Part shown: positions 27,619 to 36,132 of the stretch, piece by piece | Position numbering within the stretch: position 1 is the stretch's first letter | Layout: every line of letters starts with the position of its first letter | NCBI GenBank assembly: GCA_030532225.1 | Contig: JAUNLQ010000009.1 | Coordinates: forward strand, 1 to 48,411 | Source: Bacillota bacterium | GTDB lineage: Bacteria > Bacillota > Clostridia > Tissierellales > Peptoniphilaceae | Direction: 5' to 3' | DNA: 48,411 nucleotides | The notes under the pieces: model-generated | Database searches by the model: none | Told to the model about the DNA's origin: nothing | The model's input: only the letters and a program-made list of their open reading frames with translations | Program-made: the position numbers and the translations under genes

Positions 27619-30150
27619 TTATTTTGTAGAAAGCTTAACTAGAAGTGGTTGGCCTTCTAAGCCATAGGCGTTTATTGGATAGATTTTTACTGTATAGTCC
27701 TTTCCTGCTTTCAAGTCATTTATTTCTACACTGCTATAGTCTTTCATGTCTGTCTTGTAAAAATCAGACCATTCTTTGAAACTTTCTTTTATTAGATGAT
27801 CTCCATAGAAAACCACATATCTGTAAGAGTGGACTATGTCATCTGCAATTGACTTTGGATCCACTTGGGCTTGTCTAAAGTTAATTAAAGCCTTAGAAAA
27901 GTCTTCACTGTAGTCAACTGTATAGTCGTTATTAGATTCAAATACTGGCGCCTTGCTTTGGGCTCTTCTACCTAATTTTGTATATGGTAGGGGCTTTCCT
28001 ATTTCAAATTCCCAGCTTTGGTCTATATTTTTATCTAACAAAAAGTCATAGTTGTTAATTCTAACCTTGTTGCCTTCTACTTCTACTATCATACCTTGGG
28101 CACAGTCATTGTCTTTTGGATGAGTGCCTCCACGCTTGCCTGATTCCATTTCAAAGTAGGACAAGGAAACAGTATTAACTGCTGTGTAACCATAGTCTTG
28201 GGATATGCTCAATGGATGGTTGTTAGGGCTGTGAATATGACCAGAAAAAGATACTACTTGTGGATATTGTAGAAGTAACAAACTTAATCCATATCCATGC
28301 CATTCTTCAGAAACGTAGAAGGTGTTTTGGATTGGATGGTGGAAGAACACAAATATTGGTTGATCTGGATTGTCTTCTACAGCCATATCTAATTGGTCTT
28401 TTAGCCAAGATCTAATGTATTGGTAATTGCCTCCGCCTTGGCCCTTTGTTGCTAGACCTGTTTCAGGGTCATAAAGGCCCTTTCCTGGGCTCACTGTAAT
28501 AAAGTGGTAGCCATTAATCACTTTGTGGTCGTTTGCTTTTGAGCCTGTGTATTTTTCAAACAAGTCTGCTGTATCATTCTCGTGGTTACCCATTGAAGAT
28601 AGGACAGGCGCATTTAGACTTGCATATTTTTCTGCTACAACTTGGTATTCATCTTCTCTGCCATTGTCAGTAATGTCTCCTACCATAACTACTTGGTCTA
28701 GATTTTGCTTATTAAAATATTCAGCTGCCAAATCAAAGTGTTTCTTTTCTCTGTTTTGCTTTGGTCCTAGGTGCAAGTCTGATAAGACTCCAAAACGAAT
28801 TTTTCCATTTTGGGTTTGTTCATCTTCTGCTTTTAGTGGCTTTGTTGTTAGTGTAGTTTTTATTGGTAGACCTTCAAGTCCAAATCCACTTATTGGATAA
28901 ACTGAAACAGTATAAGATCTGCCTGCTACAAGGCCTTTAAAATCGTAATTAATATGGTCAACTTGAGGATATACAAAGTAGTCAGACCATATTTTATTGT
29001 TTCTAATTAGGCTACCAAGTCTAGTGTCTCTTACTTCCACTCTGTAGAAATTTACAAGGTTATGAGTGTCATCAATCCTAGCTTGGGGAATTGTAATAGA
29101 TGCCCCAAATTTTTCTACATCATTTACTATAATTTCTGCTCCATTTTCGAAATATGGTAGAGCCCTTGCTGATGAGTTGTTTCTTGTATATTTTAGCTCT
29201 TGTGTAACATCAAAGCTCCATTCAGGACCAATATATTGGCCAGCGTTTAGATTTAGGCCTTTTATTGTTACTTGGCTGCCATTTACTACAACTTCAAGAC
29301 CATGGCCAATATGCTCTCCGTTTTCAGGCATAGACCCACCTTCAACTCCTGCTTCCATTTGGAAATATGAAAGTGTTCCTGTATTAACTGCTGTATAACC
29401 CCTGTCTTGAACTAGGTTTCTTGGATGGTTTACTGGTGTGTGAATGTGGCCTGAAAAAAGCACAACTTGAGGTTTGTTATCAAATATTTTTTCTAAACCT
29501 GTTCCGAACCAAAATTCACTAACTTGAACTGTAGAGTGAATTGGATGGTGGGCAAAAACGAAGACTGGCTTTGTAGGATCTTCAGCTATTGCCTTATTAA
29601 GTTCACTTTCTAACCAGGATCTTAAATAAATATAAGAATCTCCACCTTGGAAAATTCCCTTGCCTATTTGGCTTTCAAAAGGAGCAGTTCCAGGACTTAA
29701 ATAAAAAAAGTGGTAGCCGTTCTTCACTTCATGACGGCTTGGTTGGCTATTAAAGTATCTGTTGAATCTTTCATAAGTGTTACCCTCATGGTTACCCATA
29801 GATAGGTCTGTGCTTATTGAAAAATCATTAATAATGTTGGCAACAATTGAGTATTCCTCTTCTGAGCCAGTGTTAGTAAAGTCTCCAACAATATTCACTT
29901 GGTCATAGCCCTTGTTCTCAGCAAAGCTTAGAGCTGCTCTTAGGTTTTCTTGTTCTTCAACATTAGTTCTTGTAATGTGAGTATCAGAAATAGCCAAGAA
30001 TGAGAAACTATTGTCCCCAGAAGCCTTGTAATCTGACTCCCCAAAGAAAAGATCACTAGGATTTGCATAAATTTTAGAATTACTTGCTAACAAAACTAAA
30101 AGTAATAGCAAACTAAAAATTATGGTCCTAGCATTTAAGAATTTTTTCAT
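27619..30150 (-). CDS. Secreted protein with two metallophosphoesterase domains
   Basis: 843 aa with a signal peptide (about 1-29). Two calcineurin-like domains each keep a full metal-ligand set: first FLAISDTHI, VGDFTN, MGNHE, FAHHPIH, FSGHIHTP (about 50-240); second FGVLSDLHLG, VGDITDNG, SMGNHEN, FFHHPIQ, FSGHIHSP (about 455-650). Each is followed by a fibronectin-III-like segment ending YTVSVYPISGFGLEG and YTVKIYPINAYGLEG. The two halves are clearly an internal duplication. Likely an extracellular phosphatase, nucleotidase or phosphodiesterase; substrate unknown. Each half conserves its catalytic residues, so both are probably active. Confidence 0.88.
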   Translation of the reverse strand: MKKFLNARTIIFSLLLLLVLLASNSKIYANPSDLFFGESDYKASGDNSFSFLAISDTHITRTNVEEQENLRAALSFAENKGYDQVNIVGDFTNTGSEEEYSIVANIINDFSISTDLSMGNHEGNTYERFNRYFNSQPSRHEVKNGYHFFYLSPGTAPFESQIGKGIFQGGDSYIYLRSWLESELNKAIAEDPTKPVFVFAHHPIHSTVQVSEFWFGTGLEKIFDNKPQVVLFSGHIHTPVNHPRNLVQDRGYTAVNTGTLSYFQMEAGVEGGSMPENGEHIGHGLEVVVNGSQVTIKGLNLNAGQYIGPEWSFDVTQELKYTRNNSSARALPYFENGAEIIVNDVEKFGASITIPQARIDDTHNLVNFYRVEVRDTRLGSLIRNNKIWSDYFVYPQVDHINYDFKGLVAGRSYTVSVYPISGFGLEGLPIKTTLTTKPLKAEDEQTQNGKIRFGVLSDLHLGPKQNREKKHFDLAAEYFNKQNLDQVVMVGDITDNGREDEYQVVAEKYASLNAPVLSSMGNHENDTADLFEKYTGSKANDHKVINGYHFITVSPGKGLYDPETGLATKGQGGGNYQYIRSWLKDQLDMAVEDNPDQPIFVFFHHPIQNTFYVSEEWHGYGLSLLLLQYPQVVSFSGHIHSPNNHPLSISQDYGYTAVNTVSLSYFEMESGKRGGTHPKDNDCAQGMIVEVEGNKVRINNYDFLLDKNIDQSWEFEIGKPLPYTKLGRRAQSKAPVFESNNDYTVDYSEDFSKALINFRQAQVDPKSIADDIVHSYRYVVFYGDHLIKESFKEWSDFYKTDMKDYSSVEINDLKAGKDYTVKIYPINAYGLEGQPLLVKLSTK

Positions 30151-30340
30151 AATTTCCTCCCAATATAAATTCTATGCAATGATTACAATTCAAGAGAATA
30201 CAATAAGGAAAACATCTTATTAAATCCTCTAAGCAAAAGACAAGATATAATCATAAGTTTATAAATTATCTCAATCCTAGTAATAATCCCATAGCAATAT
30301 TAGTAAAAAATAAATATGATGTAAATTTAACATTAATAGT

Positions 30341-30373
30341 AAAAAAGTCCCCGTAAAAACACGAGAACTTTTT
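30341..30373 (-). terminator. Intrinsic terminator
   Basis: AAAAAGTCCCCGT and ACGAGAACTTTTT arms (two mismatches) with a short A loop; ends the small gene at 30397. Confidence 0.65.
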
Positions 30374-30396
30374 CTTGGTGAATTTTTAATTTTAAT

Positions 30397-30606
30397 TTAG
30401 TTGGCTAAATTTTCAGCATCAACAACCTCAACTAGAGATAAATAATATATCTCTCCCTTGTAATTTTCAAAATACTTATGCTGGGCTATAGCTTCTATTA
30501 CCTTCACTTTTACATTGTTTTCTTCACCAGAATCAATAATCATACCTGGTTCAAGTACTCCCTTTACAATAGTTGTAATTCTTCTAACTTCCAAATTATC
30601 ATTCAT
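30397..30606 (-). CDS. Small hypothetical protein
   Basis: 69 aa, not recognised. KVKVIEAIAQHKYFENYKGEIYYLSLVEVVD suggests a small mixed fold. It has AAAGGAG before the ATG and a terminator behind it, so it is probably a real gene. It lies just outside the tRNA remnant that marks the edge of the CRISPR region. Confidence 0.6.
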   Translation of the reverse strand: MNDNLEVRRITTIVKGVLEPGMIIDSGEENNVKVKVIEAIAQHKYFENYKGEIYYLSLVEVVDAENLAN

Positions 30607-30720
30607 AACTTACTCCTTTGCTTTTATATCACAATAAACTAGCCAGTCTTATTTTATTATCACAACAAGCAAATAAAGCTAAGATTAAACTTTCTTGATC
30701 AAAAATATTATTATGAACTA

Positions 30721-30748
30721 GTGGGTTCGATTCCCACTAGTGGCACCA
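30721..30748 (+). pseudogene. tRNA 3' remnant, possible attachment site
   Basis: GTGGG-TTCGATT-CCCAC is a perfect T arm, followed by a 7-nt acceptor strand TAGTGGC, discriminator A and CCA at exactly tRNA spacing. No D arm, anticodon arm or matching 5' acceptor (GCCACTA) lies upstream. Tyrosine-recombinase elements often leave such 3' ends at their borders. It ends one base before the first degenerate CRISPR repeat. The parental tRNA cannot be named with confidence; threonine- or leucine-type acceptors end similarly. Confidence 0.75.
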
Positions 30749-30749
30749 C

Positions 30750-31388
30750 AAGATCCCCCTGCATATGCAGAAACTACTTACCATGCTTACCATCATCAAA
30801 AGGATAAGCAGGATCACCCCCGCATGTGCGGGAACTACTTTTCTTTTTGTCCTTGCCTGTGAAGTCTCTTGGAATCACCCCCGCATGTGCGGGAACTACG
30901 AGTTAAGTTACCAATTAAAGTTACCTTGTTCAGGATCACCCCCGCATGTGCGGGAACTACAGATTTTTACGTCTAGCTCCTTGCTTTGTTTAGGGATCAC
31001 CCCCGCATGTGCGGGAACTACAGGAACTCACAAGTGCGTTGACAGGATAAGTCAGGATCAGCCCCGCATGTGCGGGAACTACCAATCGAAGACAAACTCG
31101 TAACCAACTGTCCAGGGGATCACCCCCGCATGTGCGGGAACTACGGTGACTTGGGCTTTGTTATAGCCGCTGATTGAGGATCACCCCCGCATGTGCGGGA
31201 ACTACATTCTAGTTCTATCATTCGCACAACTTTTGCTGGGATCACCCCCGCATGTGCGGGAACTACAAGAATCCAGCCTGCATAGTGCCGGCTACAAGAG
31301 GATCACCCCCGCATGTGCGGGAACTACTGTTAAAGCTTTAATAAATAAGAATTTCAAAAAGGATCACCCCCGAATGTGCAAGAACTAT
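30750..31388 (-). CRISPR. CRISPR array 1 (type I-E, 11 repeats, leaderless)
   Basis: Eleven 28-bp repeats and ten spacers of 33-34 bp (61-62 bp period). In transcript orientation the repeat begins GTAGTTCCCGC, has a 4-nt loop, and ends GCGGGGGTGATCC, like the S. thermophilus CRISPR4 type. Repeat starts: 30750, 30811, 30872, 30933, 30994, 31055, 31117, 31178, 31239, 31300, 31361. Both end repeats are decayed: 30750 has CTGCATATGCAG in the stem, and 31361 has GAATGTGCAAG and a final T. Single changes occur at 30872 and 31055. No leader follows its upstream end at 31388, so it looks like an old distal part cut off from array 2. Confidence 0.97.
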
Positions 31389-31409
31389 GTGTTTTTATAG
31401 ATTTCCCTA

Positions 31410-32492
31410 TCACTTGTCATTTAACTCTAATTTATACTTAGTCATATATTCAGTAAATTGGTTATACTTAACATACTCATCTTTTTTTAGTCTACCAAGC
31501 AAAATAAAAGGTTGAACATTCATTTCTTGAGAGAAATCAGTAATAGCTTTTGTAGTGAAGTTTCCCTTAGAAACAAAGTCTTCATAGCTCTCTTCCCTAA
31601 TAAAAAAATCCTTGGCAAATTTATCTGCCTTATTTTCTTTTTCCCTATATTGTTCTATATCCTCAATATTTGTATAAAAATCATTGTCTAATATATGGGA
31701 AATTTCATGGATTAATGAAAACCAAAATATATCCGCACCCTTATTTCTATCTGTTATTAAAATTAAAGCTGAGCCGTTGCCAAATTTTTTTGTTGCACCA
31801 TTTAACATGGAATTTTTCAAGCTTGGTAATCCTTCCAGAACTATTCCACAATTCAATAAAATTTGTTCAAGTCTTGGATAAAATATTGAAAAATCTTCAT
31901 TTACCATGTTTCTAATTTCTGGTAGATGTGCTTGTAATTTACTTCTATTAAGTTTGGCTCTTGCTTTATTTCTTCCTCGTATAGATGCTAACTCAAGCAT
32001 AATATTAGAATTTACAATTTGATTTTCTTTAAAATTCCCAATACTCCTATAACTTACTGCTGGATTAAATGTCAGAAAATATGTTAAATTTGATACACTA
32101 AAAAAATTCCTTAGCTCCTTAATCTTATCTTTCTTAGAATAGACCCTATTTTCAAAAAACTCATGTTTCTTAAAGTATTTTATGTCAATCATATCTGCAA
32201 CAAGAATTTCATCTCTATTTTTTGCATCCTGAATTTCTAAAATCTTTTTATCATAGGAATTTTGAATGTTCATCCATGTTTGGAAGTCTACTCCTGTCAT
32301 TTTTTCTAATTTAAAGGCCAAATCTTCGCTTAACCTTATTTTTCCTGAAACAAGTCCACTTACAGTTTTTGGGCTAGTACCTAACCTTCTAGCAAATTCA
32401 GCCTGGGTTATGTTTAAGTCGTCAATAATATCTTCAACATATGAACCTGGATGAAAGGCTATTAAATTGTCATATTTATTGATATTAGTCAT
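31410..32492 (-). CDS. higA: HigA-type antitoxin with XRE and ImmA/IrrE-like domains
   Basis: 360 aa. Residues about 15-70 form an XRE helix-turn-helix (ITQAEFARRLGTSPKTVSGLVSGK), typical of HigA antitoxins that bind their own promoter. The C-terminal part has a zinc-peptidase motif HEISH near residue 265, followed by KENKADKFAKDFFI, as in ImmA/IrrE (COG2856) proteins. Long HigA-ImmA fusions of this size are known next to HigB toxins. It overlaps the toxin gene by 8 bp. It lies between two CRISPR arrays. Confidence 0.88.
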   Translation of the reverse strand: MTNINKYDNLIAFHPGSYVEDIIDDLNITQAEFARRLGTSPKTVSGLVSGKIRLSEDLAFKLEKMTGVDFQTWMNIQNSYDKKILEIQDAKNRDEILVADMIDIKYFKKHEFFENRVYSKKDKIKELRNFFSVSNLTYFLTFNPAVSYRSIGNFKENQIVNSNIMLELASIRGRNKARAKLNRSKLQAHLPEIRNMVNEDFSIFYPRLEQILLNCGIVLEGLPSLKNSMLNGATKKFGNGSALILITDRNKGADIFWFSLIHEISHILDNDFYTNIEDIEQYREKENKADKFAKDFFIREESYEDFVSKGNFTTKAITDFSQEMNVQPFILLGRLKKDEYVKYNQFTEYMTKYKLELNDK

Positions 32493-32820
32493 AATGATTC
32501 CCCATTTCTTTCACAATTATCTCTGTGATTTCGATCGAATTTTTAAAAACTTCTTCCTTGCTTTCATTAAATTTTACTATGAGTCTATATCCATCTCTCC
32601 TACTTCCTATGTCAATGGCATATTGTCCAAGTCGATTCCCTTTTAAGTCATGAAAATTAAAAGGTTTGTACTTTATTAAGGTATTCAAACTGCTAGAATT
32701 TTCAATAAAATTTATCGTTTGAAAAAGTTTGTCTGCTATTTTTAAAGGTAATTTCTTTTTTGCATACTTATAGTCATTGCACAATCTTTGAATCTTCTTA
32801 TCAAAGTATAAAATATACAT
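32485..32820 (-). CDS. higB: HigB/RelE-family toxin
   Basis: 111 aa. LKGNRLGQYAIDIGSRRDGYRLIVKF is the core of a RelE/HigB-type mRNA interferase; the basic Arg/Lys residues here usually cut mRNA in the ribosomal A site. Strong site AGGAGG before the ATG. Toxin-first order, with the antitoxin overlapping, is the HigBA arrangement. A consensus promoter and an inverted repeat lie upstream. Confidence 0.88.
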   Translation of the reverse strand: MYILYFDKKIQRLCNDYKYAKKKLPLKIADKLFQTINFIENSSSLNTLIKYKPFNFHDLKGNRLGQYAIDIGSRRDGYRLIVKFNESKEEVFKNSIEITEIIVKEMGNHYD

Positions 32821-32834
32821 TCTTTCCTCCTGAA

Positions 32835-32857
32835 TAAATTACCTTTTTGGTAATTTA
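32835..32857. promoter_or_regulatory. Probable HigA operator
   Basis: TAAATTACC-TTTTT-GGTAATTTA, a perfect 9-bp inverted repeat next to the -10 box of the higBA promoter, so a bound repressor would block the start site. Confidence 0.8.
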
Positions 32858-32886
32858 ATTATATCTAAATCTAATATAAATGTCAA
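32858..32886 (-). promoter_or_regulatory. Consensus higBA promoter
   Basis: Minus strand TTGACA (32881-32886), exactly 17 bp, TATAAT (32858-32863): both boxes match consensus perfectly. A transcript would begin inside the inverted repeat. Confidence 0.9.
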
Positions 32887-32970
32887 AATTTTTCACTTTA
32901 TTTAATTAAAATATAAAATTATTACTACTTAATAGTAGCTTTATTTGCGAGCTATTCTTTAATCCACATA

Positions 32971-35900
32971 CTATCCTCACTCCTGCTGGAACTACCTCTA
33001 CACTATATACTAGGAATATTTTTTTTAAGATCACCCCCGCATGTGCGGGAACTACGTAGTTATCCCTTACCATCAAATGACCAATCAAGGATCACCCCCG
33101 CTTGTGCGGGAACTACAAAAACTATTAAAAGATTTTAAAGCTGGCTCCAGGATCACCCCCGCGTGTGCGGGAACTACAGTATTTCTTCCCTGGTTGCAAA
33201 ACCTTTAGGAGGATCACCCCCGCGTGTGCGGGAACTACAGACACACAAATAGACACAGCCTCATCAACCCAGGATCACCCCCGCGTGTGCGGGAACTACT
33301 ATATAATTAATCTGTCCTATAAAAACACTATAGGATCACCCCCGCGTGTGCGGGAACTACTTAGTCTTCTGTATTCGTCCGCCCATTCTGTTAGGATCAC
33401 CCCCGCATGTGCGGGAACTACTTTAGGGTTAGGGCTTTGAGGATTTAGCTTAAAGGATCACCCCCGCATGTGCGGGAACTACTCTTTCGCGAACTCTATA
33501 AACTCTTTATACTTCAGGATCACCCCCGCATGTGCGGGAACTACTAAATTACTGGCCTTGGCGGTCTTTTCCAACCGGGATCACCCCCGCTTGTGCGGGA
33601 ACTACTCATTAGATCCCCTTTCTTATACATTTGTGTTAGGATCACCCCCGCTTGTGCGGGAACTACAAAGCAATTTCCGCAGTGCTGTCAGAAATTTTGG
33701 GATCACCCCCGCTTGTGCGGGAACTACTTGTAGATGCCTGCTTTTGACATGTGCATCATGGGATCACCCCCGCTTGTGCGGGAACTACTTGACAAAGGAA
33801 AATAAGTCAGATGAATTTAGAGGATCACCCCCGCTTGTGCGGGAACTACTCCCTCATCTGTCAAAAGACGGTGGAGGAAAAAGGATCACCCCCGCTTGTG
33901 CGGGAACTACTGTTATCAATTTCTGTTCCCCAGGCTTGGCTCAGGATCACCCCCGCTTGTGCGGGAACTACTCTACCGGCACAAGGTCAAGTTGGTGACG
34001 GGTAGGATCACCCCCGCTTGTGCGGGAACTACTAGTATAACCTACGGTGTCTCTCATAGCTTCTGGGATCACCCCCGCTTGTGCGGGAACTACTTTTCCT
34101 GGCTCAACGACATGTTTAAAATTCTAGGATCACCCCCGCTTGTGCGGGAACTACTTGTAGTACCGCAGCACAGTCATCAAGTGACTAGGATCACCCCCGC
34201 TTGTGCGGGAACTACTATATGCCTATTGCTGAGGTTGGGGCACTAAAGGGATCACCCCCGCTTGTGCGGGAACTACTCATGCCTCCTAAAAGAAAGAGAA
34301 AAATAGGCAGGATCACCCCCGCTTGTGCGGGAACTACATACTGGACGCTACATAGTCCACCGCTTCCTCAGGATCACCCCCGCTTGTGCGGGAACTACTT
34401 TATTTGCCTATCGTTGTTTTTATATATCCAGGGATCACCCCCGCTTGTGCGGGAACTACTCTTCTCATAAAGAAGCCTAGGGATTGCCTTGCAGGATCAC
34501 CCCCGCTTGTGCGGGAACTACTCCAATCTTCTTAGTGCTTCGTTTTCTGTAGGAGGATCACCCCCGCTTGTGCGGGAACTACTTTGATATAATGAGGGAG
34601 AAGAACGAACAATAGGGATCACCCCCGCTTGTGCGGGAACTACAGACATCATAGGCATAGCCGAGGGGATAACGGAGGATCACCCCCGCTTGTGCGGGAA
34701 CTACGGACTTTGGTCAGCCTTAACTAAGACTTTCGCAGGATCACCCCCGCTTGTGCGGGAACTACACTCATAGTTGCATAGGCTTGGTCTCCTGTATAGG
34801 ATCACCCCCGCATGTGCGGGAACTACATATATTTTTCTATATCTTGTCTTCTAATTCTAGGATCACCCCCGCATGTGCGGGAACTACAAGTATTGTTGAC
34901 GGGGTCTTGACTATTGAGTAGGATCACCCCCGCATGTGCGGGAACTACTTAATACTGCTGAAGGAACTGCCCTAGATAATGGGATCACCCCCGCATGTGC
35001 GGGAACTACGAAAATAATGTTGCAGGCAAAGAAAATCAAACAGGATCACCCCCGCATGTGCGGGAACTACGTGTAATCTTTGTGGAGGCATTACTCCACT
35101 CCAGGGATCACCCCCGCATGTGCGGGAACTACGAAGTATGCCCGCTTTTGGCCAGGGGACTATGTAGGATCACCCCCGCATGTGCGGGAACTACTTATTT
35201 TGTTTATTTGGTTGCAAAAAAATTAAAGGATCACCCCCGCATGTGCGGGAACTACTATAATTTTTTCCTTGAACAGCAACTCTCCTTGGGATCACCCCCG
35301 CATGTGCGGGAACTACAAGTAACTGCCCCTATAGTAGGACTAGGCACAGGGATCACCCCCGCATGTGCGGGAACTACCGTCTTTAGGTATAGACGTTGTA
35401 GAGCGTATTAGGATCACCCCCGCATGTGCGGGAACTACAAAACAAAGGTTAAAACTCAAACTTTTAGTTCGGGATCACCCCCGCATGTGCGGGAACTACA
35501 ATTTTTCGAATGCTCGCATAATCCGTTCGGCGGGATCACCCCCGCATGTGCGGGAACTACTCACTCATAAAGTACCTCCTCACTGATTACATAGGATCAC
35601 CCCCGCATGTGCGGGAACTACGAAAAAAAGCTAGGCTTAGAGCCTAACTTTTAGGGATCACCCCCGCATGTGCGGGAACTACAAAAACCAGTCGAATTAT
35701 CAATTTTTGAACCTAGGATCACCCCCGCATGTGCGGGAACTACCTGGGTTAACTTTTTATTTTGGAATTCATTGTAGGATCACCCCCGCATGTGCGGGAA
35801 CTACTAATAAAGACTCTAAGGAAAAGTTAATTTACAAGGATCACCCCCGCATGTGCGGGAACTACTATATTCCGCAGGAAATGGCCCGAATTAACAAAGG

Positions 35901-36109
35901 ATCACCCCCGCATGTGCGGGAACTACCCTATCCCATGGGCTGCTAAAATGTAATCAACGGGATCACCCCCGCATGTGCGGGAACTACAGATTCCACATAG
36001 ACCCGTGATTTATCGTGCCAGGATCACCCCCGCATGTGCGGGAACTACCGTTAGCCCCTATCTGGTGCAAAGGCTTGGAAAGGATCACCCCCGCATGTGC
36101 GGGAACTAC
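32971..36109 (-). CRISPR. CRISPR array 2 (type I-E, 51 repeats plus a degenerate end repeat)
   Basis: Fifty-one 28-bp repeats from 33028 to 36109 and 50 spacers, mostly 33 bp, with a few of 34 (before 33517, 34494, 35105, 35167). A shortened, decayed repeat (32971-32995) lies 60 bp before the first intact one at the distal end. The transcribed strand is taken as minus because the repeat ends GGTGATCC, decay is at the low-coordinate end, and cas2 lies immediately upstream. Repeats differ at the loop (ATG, TTG or GTG after the stem) in blocks. The spacer at 35622-35654 is a terminator-like hairpin. The leader must overlap the end of cas2, since only 23 bp separate them. Confidence 0.98.
35622..35654 (-). 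terminator. CRISPR spacer that is an intrinsic terminator
   Basis: Minus strand: AAGTTAGGCT-CTA-AGCCTAGCTT, ten base pairs (one G-U), followed by a run completing seven T. It is the eighth spacer from the leader and points along array transcription. Confidence 0.7.
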
Positions 36110-36132
36110 ACTTAAAGATCCCCTATTTTTGG

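Noticed and set aside
30661..30748. A complete tRNA gene ending at 30748
   Set aside because: Only the T arm and the acceptor 3' strand are present; no 5' acceptor, D arm or anticodon arm lies upstream.
31328..31360. Palindrome TTAAAGCTTTAA in a spacer of array 1
   Set aside because: AT-rich, no T tract, no functional context; unlike the terminator spacer in array 2.
33422..33454. Telomere-like TTAGGGTTAGGG in a spacer
   Set aside because: Two units in one acquired spacer are easily explained by chance.
30765..35946. Many plus-strand frames rich in ITPACAGTT, DHPRMCGNY and GSPPHVREL phrases
   Set aside because: These are translations of the CRISPR repeat in three frames, not proteins. Such phrases are a common annotation error.
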